Source: Rallus limicola (taxonomy: Eukaryota > Chordata > Aves > Gruiformes > Rallidae). Taken from it: 64,000 bases of DNA. The position numbers and the translations under genes were made by a program. This document shows positions 11,640 to 25,246 of this stretch, in pieces; position 1 is the stretch's first letter; every line of letters begins with the position of its first letter. The DNA lies in NCBI GenBank assembly GCA_022605955.1, contig JAKCOZ010000007.1, forward strand, positions 10,235,501 to 10,299,500, written 5' to 3'. The notes under the pieces were generated by a model, which was not told the origin of the DNA, ran no database searches, and was given only the letters and a program-made list of their open reading frames with translations.

Positions 11640-13179
11640 ATCTGTGATTCACAACTTGCTGCTTCGGCTGGATGTGCGTAAATCTATCGTGCCTGAAGGG
11701 ATTCATCCCAGGGTACTGAAAGAGCTGCCTGGTGTCATTGCAGGACCTCTGTCCATTCATTTTCAACCAGAGAGGTCCCAGTTGACTGGAAGCTGGCAAA
11801 TACTGTCCTAGTTTTCAAGATGGGAAAGAAGGAAGACCCTGGTAATTACAGGCCTGTCAGTCTCACTTCAGTGCCTGGTAAAATTATGGAGTTTGTTCTG
11901 TGAGTTATTGGAAAACGCTTGAAAGACAATGCAGTCATTGGTCGTAGCCAGCATGGGTTCATGAGCCAGAAGTCCTGATTGATCAACTTAATTTCAGTCT
12001 ATGACAAGGTCACCCATTTAGGGAGACCAAGGGCAAACAGTAGATGTGGTGTTTGTGGATTTTAGCAAAGCTTTTGATACCGTCTCTCACAGTATCCTTT
12101 TGGATAAACTGTCCAGGACACAGCTAGACAAGGCCATAATACATTGGCTGAGCAATTGACTGATGGGTTTGGGCGCAAAGGGTTATGGTAAATGGGGTTA
12201 CATCAAGCTGGTGGCCAGTCGTCAGTAGGGTTCCTCAGGGATCAACTTTAGGTCCAGTGCTCTTTAATGTTTTTATAAATCATCTGTCTGTAGGAATCCA
12301 ATGTACATTAAGTGACTTTGCAAGTGATTATAAACTAGTAGGATCTGTGAACTCCTACGGGTGTAGAAAAACCTTACAAAGAGATCTGCAATAGACTAGA
12401 AAGCAGGAAAATCACTAACACATGAAATTTAATGAGAGCAAGTGCTGGATTCTCCATCTGGGATGGGGTAATCATGGTTATACATACAAATTGGGGGATG
12501 GGAGGCTGGAAAACAGCTAAAAAGGGCTAGAAAGGGGTTGGTGGTAGAATGGAAAATGGGAGTTTGGGTTGATAGCAGGTTGACTGTGAGTTAACAGTGT
12601 GCCCTGGCAGCCAAAAGGGCCAACTGTGTCCTGGAGTGCATCAAGCATAGCATATCCATCTGGAGGTGATTGTCACACTCTGCACTGCACTAGTACAGCC
12701 CCACCCTGAGTACTGTGTGCAGTTTTGAGCACCTTAATGTAAGAAAAACATCCAACTATTAGACTGTGTCTAGAGGAGGGCAGCCAAGACGTTGAAAGGT
12801 CTCAAGGGCAAGATTTAGAATTAGTAGCTGAGGTCACTTGACTTGTTCATCTTGGAGAAGAGAAGGCTACAACTTTTCCAGAAAAGTCTACAACTTTTCC
12901 AGAGGGGGCAGTGGATGTGGCAGTGCTGATCTCCTCTCTCTGGTGACCAGCAATATGACACAAGGAAATGGAATGGAGCTGTCAGGGGAAGTTCAGATTG
13001 GACATCGGGAAAATGTTCTGCACTGAGAGAATGTTTGGTTGTTGGAACAGGGTCCCCAGGGAAGTGGCCATGGCACCAAGGCTGGTTTAGTTTTAGGTAG
13101 AGTCCTGTGAGGAGCAGGGAGTTGGATTCAATAACCCTTATGGATCCCTTCCAACTCGAGATGTTCTATGATTCTATGA
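11640..13179 (+). mobile_element. CR1 LINE with decayed reverse transcriptase
   Basis: This is the longest CR1 copy here, about 1.5 kb, 5'-truncated and running to the 3' tail TTCTATG ATTCTATGA at 13179. The second half of the RT domain is readable in shifting frames. FVDFSKAFDTVSHS is at about 12052-12093, and the catalytic box near 12317 reads F-A-S-D where functional CR1 has F-A-D-D, so an active-site Asp is lost. Stops and frameshifts are frequent and the element is dead. The 3' untranslated part holds a short local duplication of CTACAACTTTTCCAGA near 12868-12903. Confidence 0.9.
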
Positions 13180-15688
13180 AATATTTAGACCATGTCATGT
13201 ATGCTAAGTTTTGTTTTCTAATCAGTTGTGAAAGACAGGTGGGAATCTGTTTCTTCAGTGTACTGTAGAGGAAAAGAGAGGGATATTTTGGAACTCAGAG
13301 CTTCCCTTTGTCCTAGGCACTGTCCTTTCATAAACTTCGAGCTGCAGCTACAGCTCCTCCCCCTGGGCAGCCCCAACTTGGCTAGCCATCTTTTGTAACC
13401 GCTCATCACAGTCCCTCTTGGGGCTTGCAGGGAGCTACCAGTGCTAGCAGTGGAACTGACTCATAGCTTTGTAGTAGCCGTCAGCAGTTGGAATTCATGA
13501 GATATTTAGGAGGCAAATTATGCCTTGCATTTTTATTGACTAGTTCTGTCTTGTACACCAGCTTTGTGCTACGGTGGATCCCCCGGGTTACTCCACATGG
13601 TAATAATAGTATGTACTCTATCTTGTACATGTTAATTTTAAATTATGTTTACACAGTGCATGAATGAGAATCAATTGAAGCCTGACATTCTTATTTCAGG
13701 GTAGAAATAGCTAGTCAATACGAGCCGATATTATTGATTGGGCTGTTTGTTATGCAAACCATACAAGTAATGAATATCAATATACAAGAGTCTGCTGAAA
13801 TGTTTTGTAGTCAAAAGCATGGAGAGTTTGCTGAACGTGGAAGTCAGTCTCCCATGTTAGGAAGCAGCTGCCAATATTTTGGTACAATAGATTCATCTGT
13901 AATCTAAAGTATATATAAAAAATGAAATGTGAAATACTCTGTCTTAAAGGGAAAACATGAACATATGTTTCACAGTACACTTCTGACACGTGGCGTCTCA
14001 CACTCCAGAGTGTCTCGGATGCAGAGCTAGTGTTAGAGCTATGGAGTCTCCAGGCAGAAGCAGAGGCACTGTTGTGCACTGCTACCTCCTCTGACTTTAG
14101 CAGACCTTCTCCCACCCTGTCCTCAGTGGTCTAAGACCCCACTTGCCTTTAAAACTTGTTCTAATCAGGTGCATGCTCCAAGGAGACAAGTAGGATTGAA
14201 TAGCAATTAGGAATGGATAATATGTCATTATTGTAAATCAGGATTACTGAGCATTCTCATCATCTTAATTACAATATTTGTAAAAGAAGAGACCAAATCT
14301 ATGGCTGGTAGGGGAAAATTAAGACTAATCATAAGCCAATTGTTAGCTGTATAACATAACCCCTGCAGCCGTCATGCTGTACAGCTGGGCTGTCTCGGAA
14401 GCAGGCCAGGGATGGAGCTGTGGCTCTGGGAGCTGTCATGTGGCTCCATGCTCCCCCAGACATGACATAGAAGGATTAGTTGGTGCTTCCCTGCTAATGG
14501 AAGATTGACTCTGCTGGCTGGGGGTGATGGCAGCACAGGCACCAAGTCTACTGTTTGCAACCAATAAAACCCTCTGTTTTGCTTCTCTCATTCCCCCAGT
14601 CTGTCAGTATGTCTACACATGTCCCAAGCAGAGATGAGCTTACTTCATTGATGCTATAGCCTTACTGGAAGCTATACAACCATGTTAATGTGTTGCCAAC
14701 CTACAGCAACAGCAAAAAATTAATCCTCAGCAAGGTTTATTATCACATGCCCAGTTTTATGCAAGCGTAGCTGTCTAGTTTTCATACAGAGCTTGCTTAC
14801 TTCTAGCTAACTCCAAGTGTGGGCAGAACAAGATAATGACAGTACAGACAATGCCGTGTAGACATGTGGTTTTTAAAAACATGATGTTATTTAACACTTC
14901 AAATTGGGAGTAATTGATTAAGTTAAAAGGATGGGATTTCTCCTAGAAAAGTTACTTATATGTTAGTGTTCCTCATGAGAAATCAGTCATCCACGTGCTG
15001 TCATTTTTTCTGAATCTAAGGTGGCATTTTATGGTCTTGAGATAACCTTCCCATTCAGTGGCTAATACAATTTCAGTCAGACTGATTTTAGTTTTTTTCT
15101 CTTGATGGCAATATGGGAAGAATAATAACAAATTGCTATTTGTACACTAAGGTACATCATGGTTCTAGCTCAGATTACACTGGAAAATATGAACTACCTG
15201 CTTGGGAACAAAAAGCTTTTGCCTCCATCTGCAGGGGTACCAAACCTTGCCCTGTGAAGCGTAGCTGGGGATGCTGGTGCAAGGACGACTAGCATTTATC
15301 TTTGTTTCTCATTAAATTAATTAAGTGCAGAATGGTGGTGTGAATGTGTAAATTCATAGACATGGACACTAATATTGTTCCATGCTGCCTACCTGGATTA
15401 TTAATCCTTTCTGGAAGATTAAGGAACAGGCATTTTGATTTTTATTCAGTGTGCTATGATGAACTTGAAGAATATTGAAGAAATTTCGAATTGTCCCTTG
15501 GCACTACTTAATCTAATTGAATCCTGATAATTTTATATTTTAAATCTAAACTCTCCTTCCTTTTCTACGTTCAATCTGTCTTACTAATACTGTTCATTTG
15601 ACCTACACTATGACTTTCTGGAAAGACCATATTGTAGAATTGTTAAATTCTTTTGCATTATCAAGCTTATCAAGCTTATTAACATATT

Positions 15689-15701
15689 GGGGGGGGGGGG
15701 G
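15689..15701. repeat. Poly(G) run, 13 bp
   Basis: Thirteen G in a row, then AGGG. A tandem TATCAAGCTTA duplication lies just before it (15659-15680). Confidence 0.9.
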
Positions 15702-16064
15702 AGGGATTCTCTATCTTTCTTGTTTTTTAAAGTTGGATAACTTTCTCAAGTTTAGGGGTAAGTTTATTGTTTTTAGAGTGAGGTGGTGTCCCGTTTCATG
15801 AAAGACTGTTACAGTGATTAGTTACCCTATAACAAATGCATTCCTTTTTTTACTACAGCTAAACTCTTTTTATTTGCATGTAAAAAGAACTTCAGCAGAA
15901 GTGGTTGCACTTGAAAAGCATTGTCTGGTTATTTTTCAAGGGGTATCCCTCTGAATATTTTAGGTGATATTTGATTAGAAAATGGTGCTAAGTTTTTAGC
16001 CACAAATTTCTCCAAGTGCTGTAATGACAAGTAAGTTCCTAGTAACATTTTTCTAACTCTCCCA

Positions 16065-16137
16065 CTCCTTTTCCCTCTCCCTCTCCCTTTCCCCCTTCCT
16101 CTTCCCCCTCTCTCTTTTTTTCCTTTTTTTTTCTTTT
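16065..16137. repeat. 73-bp pure pyrimidine tract
   Basis: Only C and T for 73 bases, with blocks of CCCTCTCC and long T runs. Such tracts can adopt triplex (H-DNA) structure. A purine on either side ends the run. Confidence 0.9.
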
Positions 16138-16823
16138 GTTACCTTAGTTTGCAGGTGACAAACAGTTTGGAAGACTGTATTTGCATGTTTTGAGTAACTC
16201 TGTATTTATCAGACAGCGTGATGTGGCCAAGAATCTAACATTAGACAGGAAAAAGGTAGTCAATGACCTTTGGTCTAAAAAAAATGGGAATTAATAGGTT
16301 AAATCCAGTCTTGTATACATCTGTTCCTTCATTGGACAGACAGGAATATTTTACAAAGTTTTTAACTTACTTGGGGAAAGGGATTATAAGAAGTCATGCA
16401 GTCTTACTATATATAAATTCACATAACTTTATTAAAAAGAGGTATACGCATGTATGTTACTGTATGTTCCTATACTTCACAGGCGATTCAGAGTTGCAGG
16501 TATACAATGCATAGATTAGAGAAGAGGAAAACTGTATTTCCACCTATCCTGCTGCTTGGATATTCAAGGAATATGAGCTACATGCTTCAAACTGGCAGTT
16601 TCCCAAGAGTCAGTACTTGGAGCTCCAAATAGAAGAAGCAGACGTGGGTTTTGTGTGGTGTGTTCATGTGTTAACTGATCGCTGTCATGTTATATCGTGC
16701 GGATTGCGTTGAGGGCAGTTGCTGCTCACGCACGCCTTACTTGTGTCTCCATTATGTATGCGATGTGTGCATGAGCAGAGTTTTGGAGAACAGGTGGGGA
16801 TGACATAGCCATGTGTTGCAAGA

Positions 16824-16871
16824 ATATTCATAGATTATGGAGCCATGATATTCATAGATTATGGAGCCATG
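16824..16871. repeat. Perfect 24-bp tandem duplication
   Basis: Two identical head-to-tail copies of a 24-mer (begins ATATTCATAGATT, ends GGAGCCATG). Perfect identity suggests a recent event or an assembly artefact. Confidence 0.92.
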
Positions 16872-17380
16872 AGGGAGGACCGCAACAGTCTAATCTGACT
16901 TCCTATATAATGCTGTTCTGTACCTGCATACAACAGTTTGAGGGGAAACATCCCATTTGGCTGTAAACATTTTTTTTTCTTTAGCTGAGTTAGTCACAAG
17001 TCTTCAGTACTGAGGACCTTCTTCCTTTGTATATGTGTTGATGCAGGGGGGTGCTGCTGGGCTGTTGAATTTTAGGAAAAGCTCGCTCCATCAGCGACAG
17101 GATTCCTCTCCAGGCCCACACGTCTGTCATTGACCACTGGCTCCTCATAGTCTGTGTGGCTGAAAGCCTTTCCTTCAAATTTCTTGCCAATTTGTTTAGA
17201 TTTTTTCATCTCTTGTAGCAGGCCTCTTACGTTTAACATACTGTTACATTTTCTTTCACCCTCAGAGCTCATGACCCAGTCTTTGTTCCCCCAGTTATTT
17301 GGTTTCTGCTTCTAATTTTCATCTGTAATTCTGTTTCCTCTCCCTTTTTTCTTTGTGTCCAAACTCTGTTCCTCCCCCCG

Positions 17381-17402
17381 CCCCCCCCCCCCCCCCCCCC
17401 CC
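17381..17402. repeat. Poly(C) run, 22 bp
   Basis: Twenty-two C, flanked by further C blocks (CCCCCCG before, GGCCCCC after). It is G-quadruplex-prone on the minus strand. Confidence 0.9.
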
Positions 17403-18525
17403 GGCCCCCAGCCTTAGCTTTGTATATCAAAGGAGGAAAAAGATTGTCTTCCTTATCTATGTTTCTTTAAATAGTGCTCAGATTTGGCCATTTTCATATG
17501 TCTCCCTCTTCCAGTGATGTAGCTTAGTCACTGTTTTCTTGTTGTCATTTCTAATTCTACTTCTTGTCATGACTTTTCTTGCATTTACAGATAAGCATTT
17601 TAGTATTCAGCCCTCCATATGATCTTGAAGGTAATATGGACCATCAACATCAAGTGCATGGTATTTTGCTGAAGCAGTTCACACCTTTCAAGTGTAGCCC
17701 CTTCAGATGAACCTGTTCTTACACACAAAGAGCTTTGGTTATTGGCCTCACTAGTGAATTCTTCTTCTCTCAAATCTGGGAGGGCAGACTGCCCCATCTG
17801 GCTTTGTCATCTCTCTTTCTCTTCTGCTTTCTCTATTCATGAATCCACTGACTTAAACATATCCCTTATCTATTTCTGTTTTTCACAAGAATCTGTTTCT
17901 TCCCTACTTGCTAAGATGGAGACTGCCCTGGTTCTCAGGGTCCAGTAGGAAAACCTTGTCCTGGAGTGCTCCTTCAGCCCCAGTTCTTATGGATGTTATG
18001 CAGTCAGTATTTGGAAGAAAGTCACTTTACCAATTCTTGATTTTTAAAATTTTATTTCTTTCTCTGTGCTTATGCAGAAGATGGTGCCTATTCAGCACCA
18101 TGAGTTGATAAACTTCCATTGCTTTGGCTTCCTACAGGTTGTGAAGAATTTAAAACACATTCAGAATTTCTCCTAGAAGACACTCAAAACAAGCAGTAAT
18201 GTGTGTCAAAAAAAAAAAAGGAACTTTTCCTGTGACTGTTCTTTCTTGCACCTTAAATAATACAGAACACAAGTCTTGTTGGACAGTTGTTTCTTCCATA
18301 GAAGGAATTAAGAAAATATTCTCCATTCTGGAGTACGTATGAAACTTTTCTGGTACAAGGGAGCTGGGGCCAGCCACTAGAAGGCAACGTGATCCCACAA
18401 AAAAATCCAGAGGTAATAACCCCTTGGAGCTACTTAAGCTGAGGCGTGCACTTCTGCTCAATGAAATAATTTCTGTCACTTGAATGTGTAATTAGTAGAA
18501 ACTCTATTAAAAACACAGCACTCAC

Positions 18526-18600
18526 CTGGGCAGCAACTGCAGCCCCGTGGTGTTTGAAAGGCAGAGCGTAGGAAGAGACAGTGGTCACTGGGGCAGACAT
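18526..18600 (-). other. Candidate unannotated coding exon (25 codons)
   Basis: On the minus strand an ATG at 18600-18598 with G at -3 opens 25 codons (starts MSAPVTTVSS, ends GAAVAAQ). They end exactly at a strong donor, CCCAG/GTGAGTGC (exon end 18526, GT at 18525). The frame is GC-richer than its surroundings and contains CpGs, which is exon-like. It stays open upstream, so the exon could also be internal with an acceptor near CAAACTTAG, about 40 bases before the ATG. I do not recognise the peptide and found no partner exon. A chance pseudoexon is a real alternative. Confidence 0.25.
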
Positions 18601-21600
18601 TTCAGCCTTGCTCTTTACTGTATTTATCAGCTAAGTTTGCAAAGAAGAACTGATGGCAATTTATTCCAATATAGTTAAATGCAAATTCCAGTGCCTTGGT
18701 GATCATTACTGGTTTCTTAGACCTGAAGCTCGGAATGACTGAGTGAAAGGGATTTGCTGTGCCAGCTTGCTTTTGCGGACTATTAGCAGTAAATAACTTG
18801 TCTCTGTCAGGAATTTAATGCTACCAAAGCATATTTAATATATCCCCATGTCTGGGTGGATATACAGCCACAAAATAGATCCTGCTTCACCTTTTCCCTT
18901 TCATCTCTTTCATAGCTGAGAGACCCAACAGATGGTCCTTTCCGTGCCTGTGTGTTAAAACTGTGGTGTAAGAGCTGTCTCTAAGTATTTTCTGTCTTTT
19001 AATTTTCAAGAAAAGATGTAGATGGAGAAAATCCTCCTCTATGGATCAAAAGAATGGAGCCCAGTTAGCATGGGGCCCTGCTCTTGGGGTGCTGCCTTAA
19101 ACAGCTTTTAAATGGACCAACCTCATCTTTTGTCACCTGTTTTTTGGGGAAGGGTGGGTTATTTTGCTTTTTTCCCCTAGTATTCACCTGGAATTCCACT
19201 CTCTTTGCTGGAATTATTTGTCTCTTACAGTGTTTTTTGTCTTACAAGTGAGTAACAAGGACCTTTTTTACCACTGGTGCTTCATGTGCAGCTTCTTCAG
19301 GCACCTGCCACTGGCTGGAGGCTGCAGGATATGTCATAGTGTCACTCAGAGCACGTCTCAGCATCATGAAGGAGAGTGAATACAGAATGATATAGATAGA
19401 AAGGAGAATGATAAAATAGTCATTTATGGCTTTGAGAGTACAATCTCAGCTGTTACAAGTCAGGGTATGTAGTTCTCTTCTCTTTGCTGGATACCTAACA
19501 AAAATCTTTTATGCACAGCTAAGGTCCTTGAGGAATAAAAAGCCCAGTTGTGTTCCAAGCCTTTCGATCCTCAGAAACAACTTGGGATTGTTCTGTACTG
19601 GACCAAAGTGCTCTGTGCAGGACAGACACTTGGCTATCGTGCCTTAGTAATTTTTTCTCGTTACCATTGTACCCATCTGTCTGGGAGGTTTCTATGTGTT
19701 TGTGACAAGAATTACCCATAAACCAGAAATCTAATTAGGGAGATTTTTACATCAAGTAAAACACTCTGGAGAGAAGGGCAGGGCAAACCTCCACAGCCAA
19801 AGGACAAATCAATACTGATAGACTCCTACTAATCCCCATGGCCGCTGTGCAGGGGGAAGGCAGGGTTACCTGCGTGCCTGCTAGCTGCCTGGGAGCCGGG
19901 TCAGGATTTTGCTTGGGCAGGTGCAGAACCTGTTGTTTATTTAACAAGGTTGGCGGCAGCTGCTGCTACTGATTCGGAGCAATTAAAGAATGTGTTGTTT
20001 GGTAGGAGGTTGCCAGGTGCTGGCTGTCCTGTATGCTATGACAAGCAGGGCAAAATTTCATGTAAACACCTGCCAGCATCCCAGGCAAAGCTGTACTAAC
20101 GGGCTATTATGTACCTGCCATTAAGCCATTTGTGAGTTTAGCTGACAGCAACATGTGCACCCTGGCTATCACAGCAAGGGCTTGAAGAGATAAGATACGC
20201 CAGTGTTCCCTTGCCTCCAACAGATGCGAGGCCAGGATGTTTGAGAAACACCAACAGCCACTGCAGACTTTACCCCCTCAACACGCAGGGCCCGGTCTGT
20301 AAGTGAGGTGAACTGATGCTGCACTGCAAGAGAAAGGTGGAGCTCTAACATGGACCAGGCCTCCCAGCCACAGCCTGAAGTTTCAGCATGGGGTGCTACT
20401 TCCCCTGGGAACCTGGGGTTTGGGTGAGCTTTCGCGCCTCGACATACACAGCAGTCATTGCTTGTAGGTTAGCCATTTAATTGATTTGCAAGCGTCTGTA
20501 TGATCTCTGCTCCGTTAACTGAGATGGGTGTAATTAGTGTCATTAGTCACAAACAACCCCGTGAAAGGAACAGATGCTACTGCTGAAATAATCAGATCTT
20601 TGAAATATTTAAAAGCATATCTTAAGATGATTAATACCCTTCTGAGGATGCAGATGATGAATAGAGCTTCGATGTGTGAGGCACCCAGATATTCTGCTGC
20701 AGTCAGCCTCTGAGAGCTGAACCCAGGGAAAGGCGCCAGTTTCAGGCTGTCTTTGAGGTGACTCAGCCAAGATCAGCAGTAGTCTCTCAGAGCTCTACAC
20801 AATGTCTGTGGCTAATAGCCCTCAAGGGACCATCAACAGTAGCAGTGTGGCTCCTGCCCTCCTGCCCTTGGGTGCAGGAGCGGTGCTGGAGGAGCAGGCA
20901 GCACTAAGGACAGGATCTGCAGGGAGTCCCTGTGCTGGGAGGCTTCTCTGGCTGGGGAGGAGGTCCCGCAGCCAGCAGAAATACAAGCAAACCTCACATG
21001 AGGAGGGGGTCCCAAAAACTAGGTTTTCAATTCATTGCTCTGCTTTAGATGGTAAGAGTTTACTTTTCCCCCTGCACATAAGTGCACGGTCTGCTCTATG
21101 AAGTTTGAGGCAGTGGATTGCTGTTCTGAACTGTGCTTTGTTTTGAAAGGAAAAGCAAAAAACTTACTCAGAATGTGGTTGTAGCACGTGTGTGTAGTGT
21201 AGCTGCTACACACATTGTGTGTCGTTTCTTAAATCACTGACCTCACAGAAAGGAGTTCAGCATCAGCTGCAGCGTGTCCCCTTCCCTGCAAACCCCATTC
21301 AACCACTCACTCTGCATGCGACTCTCTGTACCGCTTGTGAGTGCTGCTCCTGTTTGGGCAGATGGACATTGTGCACACACGTGTTAGCACAGGTAAGCGT
21401 GCACTTTGAACTCTTGAACTGAACAACAGAAAGTCCCAAATTTAAATGGTAGAGATAGATTCCTTTTGTATTGCAACAAGACAACCCTGATGCCATCAGT
21501 AGAGGGATATCCCAGGAGTAACTTAATCACAGTCCTTCATGGGGAAGGGAATTACTTTATCCAGACTCACTTTCTGTGTACTGTGTATGTTTGTGACAGG

Positions 21601-24600
21601 AATTATCATACATCCATTTTTTTCTTTTTAGCTTATTGAAAGGAAAACCTGCAGTCTCTTGCCCCCTGCAGTTTTTAGTGAATACTGTACATAAATGATT
21701 TATTCTTTCTTTAGAGAGGGCTTTGCCCTACACGGCATCTGTCAGCTTGGCTTTTCCCCCTCCCCCTCTTGCAGAAATATAGCTGGAAGCTGTTTGACTC
21801 CATTTGAGTACAACTCAAAGTTGGTCGTATTAATTCCATCAATCTTTGCCTACTCTTTAACATTCTCTTTCATCTGGTGAGGACCTGCATTAATATGCAC
21901 TGTTTGTGGCTAAGGTGGCACTTACAGGTCCATCACAGGATAATATGTGGATTACTACACTTCAGAAACGTGGCCCTGTCATTCATCCATGAAATGCAGA
22001 TTTCTAGAGTTTAAAATACATATATGTGTAAATTAATTAAAAAGTCAGGCTTTCATTTTTAATCAAGAAAAGTCATGCTAATAATCTCCCTCTAAAGCAC
22101 GATCTCTTCATTTTTAGTGGCAGGGAATGAGACAAGATCTCAACTGAAAGGCAGGGCAATACATAAATTAAGCTGGATCAAAAAAGCTAACCTATAAAAA
22201 GTCAGTAACTCAGTAGGGTTCATTACTGGTAGCTCTTTTAAGGGGAGAGAAATGTTACACTTATCTCCATGTAGGAGTAACTGTTAGCAAATGCCATGAA
22301 TTGTGTCTTTTTTATTTTTATTTTTTAAACAAATTTCAAAGTAGCGTTCTGAAATAGAGCCATCAGGTGAACTTCTGTGCAAAGGCCAAGGAAATGCAAT
22401 TGCTGGCATGAGATAAAAGACAAAAATAAATGGGTAACAGGACAGGGAAACTTTGGAAGTAGATGATGTATCAAAGGGAAGACCACCAGAGGTCAATAAG
22501 GAGGAAGATTAAAGTAGAACAGGAAAAGCAATCAGAGGAGATCTTAAGGGAAAGCCGTCAGAGGGTAAACCACACATTGCCAAGAAAGTAGTCTTCGAAT
22601 CGCTAAGGACACCTAGTGTAGACATGCCTTTTTTGATGGCCAAAACCACTCACATTCGAGGACAAAGATTTCAGTGGGTGCAGAAATGAACCTACAAAGA
22701 CCCCGAGCAACATCACCACTGGAAATGGCAAGTGTCCCCCACCAGGACTTTGCTGATGACAAAGAAGAGCTGGAAAAACTATTACCAGCACAAAGCACTC
22801 ACAGCTCAGCCGCCTGTGGCTGCTGGGAGGCCCAACAGTGCCAGAGGACCTGTGGCCAACCACAGGGTGCTGGGACTCCAGCAGGGAGATGAGGAGGTAT
22901 GTAGGGCAGCTCATGGCAAGCATGTGAATTTCTTTGGTGTATGATCATGTCAGGGTGTCTTGCAGAGAGAGACATCAAAAAGAACGGGAACAGGAGGCTG
23001 ATCAGCACATCAAAGCGGAAGGCGGTGCTAATGTTCCCGCGCTGAGTTTGAAAGCGTGACCACTTGTTTAGTGAGAACAATAGAGGGAACCTAACTCTAT
23101 TTCAGCCTAAAGTAAGAATATTAATTTCAGTTATTCAGCAATACAGTTCTATGCCATGTGGAGGACAGAGCAAAGGACCAGGGCTGGGATGAGGTAATAC
23201 ATCTGTGAGAACAGTTTTCAGGAATGTGGTGGCCTGAATTGCAGTTGAACCAAGAAACCGAGGAAGAAGGAGTTTCACATGAGGAGGAGCACCCTTATAT
23301 ACAGGGTTATTTTCCTTTCTGCCCATTGTGCCTGTAAAAGGGTAAGTCTGGCTTTACAGAACGACCCATACTCTCTGGTGTAAGCTGGGTGGTTTCAAGG
23401 GTGGAAGGAAGCAGTAGCTCCAGCTCCCAAGAAAGTTGAGACTGAGCCCTGAACACATGTTGGGTGGACAGACAAGTTCTAGAACACTGAACTTGAGGAG
23501 AAAAGACAATGAAACAAAAATTACAAAGAGGATGAGATTATCTGTAAGCAACAGACAACAATGGGGTTCAGCTGAGACCTTGCAGGTCCATAGTGAACCA
23601 GAATTTATAAGTCTTCTCCTGCATGTTGGCAGGGGCATGGAGCCTAACCTCTCTCACTGCTGCTGGTGAGAGATGGGCGGTAGATGTGCTTCATGCTGCA
23701 TGTGTGCACAATGATGCCTTGAGCTAGAAACAATTTACAGGGGTCTTTGTGGCTGAGGTGTCAGGAGAAAGGAGGGAAAGTGAAACAGATGTGACATAAG
23801 AAGTAGAAAAAACAAGGTGTTGAAAGTTAGGGATGAAAAAAGGGTGAGGTGGGAGCTGTGGCTGCAGTTTCTCTTCTCAGACCACATGGACCACTTGTGA
23901 CTGGAAATTGCTTTCCCTGTCCCTAACCCCAAATATCTGTGGTCGTGCAAAGTATTATTTAAGGGGCAATTTCATATTTTTTTAAGATGGTGTAATTTGC
24001 CTATGACATTTGTTTGTTTACTGGTCCCACTTAGTTTCTCCTCATGCATTAAACAATTTCAGATATTTTATAAGCAAATATTGAACATCTAGGAACTACT
24101 GGCTTCTTTAAAAACAACATTTAATCATGGGACTGTGTACTAATTGTTCATGGCAAGAATATTAGCAAGAGCTTGAAGGATGTGCAGGAAAGGTAGAAAG
24201 CATCAGGAAGAGTTTTCAGAGTGAAAAGTAGGTACTGGTTTTAGGGTGTCCAAAAAGAGTGTGTTGGCAGTACATAATGACTGGTGTCGGGGAAGAGGAG
24301 AATTGCTATGGTGTCATTAAGCCCTGTGCTTCAGAAGCTACTGGCTGTGGGCAGTGAGGGGCAGAGAATGAAGTAGGTTTAAGGACTTGCTTTCCATGGG
24401 CAAAGGGAGCTTCAATCTTAAAGGGGAACCAGGGGGTGCAGTAGAGTAAAGAAAACTTATTTCTGCTTACGAGGATGATGACCAGCCCGAAGAGGGGTGA
24501 TGAAGATACTGTCAGAGATTTCTGTGTGGGAAGGGAATGCACTGATGGCCTGAGGGGTGGAAGGACCTCTATGGAAGTCTAGATAGTAGATGGGACTCGA

Positions 24601-25224
24601 TTCAAAAAATCATGGTTCTAGAAGAACTGTATATCTGAAATTTGTTGATATTCTTCTTTGTTTTAATCTTGCAGCACTGCTGAAGGTGATATCCATTGTT
24701 GAGCTGCTTTCTGTCTGACAAAAGAGAACAGGATGTTGAACAGAAGAGACATGGTTATCTCCAGTGGGACTGGGCAGCTCTTCCACAAATCACTCCATTT
24801 TCCACTTGGAACCGGGGCCCAGGCTGTTCTGATGCAGAGATCAACCTTCAGTCTTTTACTATCTACTTCTTCCCTTCTTATCAGCCTTCCCCTCCCCTGT
24901 CCTCTTTGCCAGTTCCTTTCTCATCTGTTTTGTCCCCTCTGTTGTCCCTATCTCAGGTCTCACGCACAAAGTCTGATCTTCTTTAGTATAGTAAGAAGGC
25001 ATCAGAGTAACAAGGGCTTTGAAGAAGCATTGAAATTAACTGTACATCCCTGCAAATAATTCCTTTTTCTTGCAGTTACAGCAATTAGCATATAACACAG
25101 ATAAAACGAAGAAGCAGCGTTTGGTATTTTGCCTTCAACAGCCGGCAGTGCAATATGTTAAAACATCGAATCGTCTCTGTGCTGCACAGCATTTCCCCCT
25201 TTTTTTTGGGGGGGGAGAGGAGGG

Positions 25225-25246
25225 AAATAAATAAATAAATAAATAA
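25225..25246. repeat. (AAAT)5 microsatellite
   Basis: About five AAAT units following a GGGGGGGGGAGAGGAGGG purine stretch. Confidence 0.9.

Noticed and set aside
21377..21400. CACAG/GTAAGCG donor with an acceptor-like GTTTGGGCAG 31 nt before it
   Set aside because: A 31-nt micro-exon with no partner or frame evidence; too weak to list.
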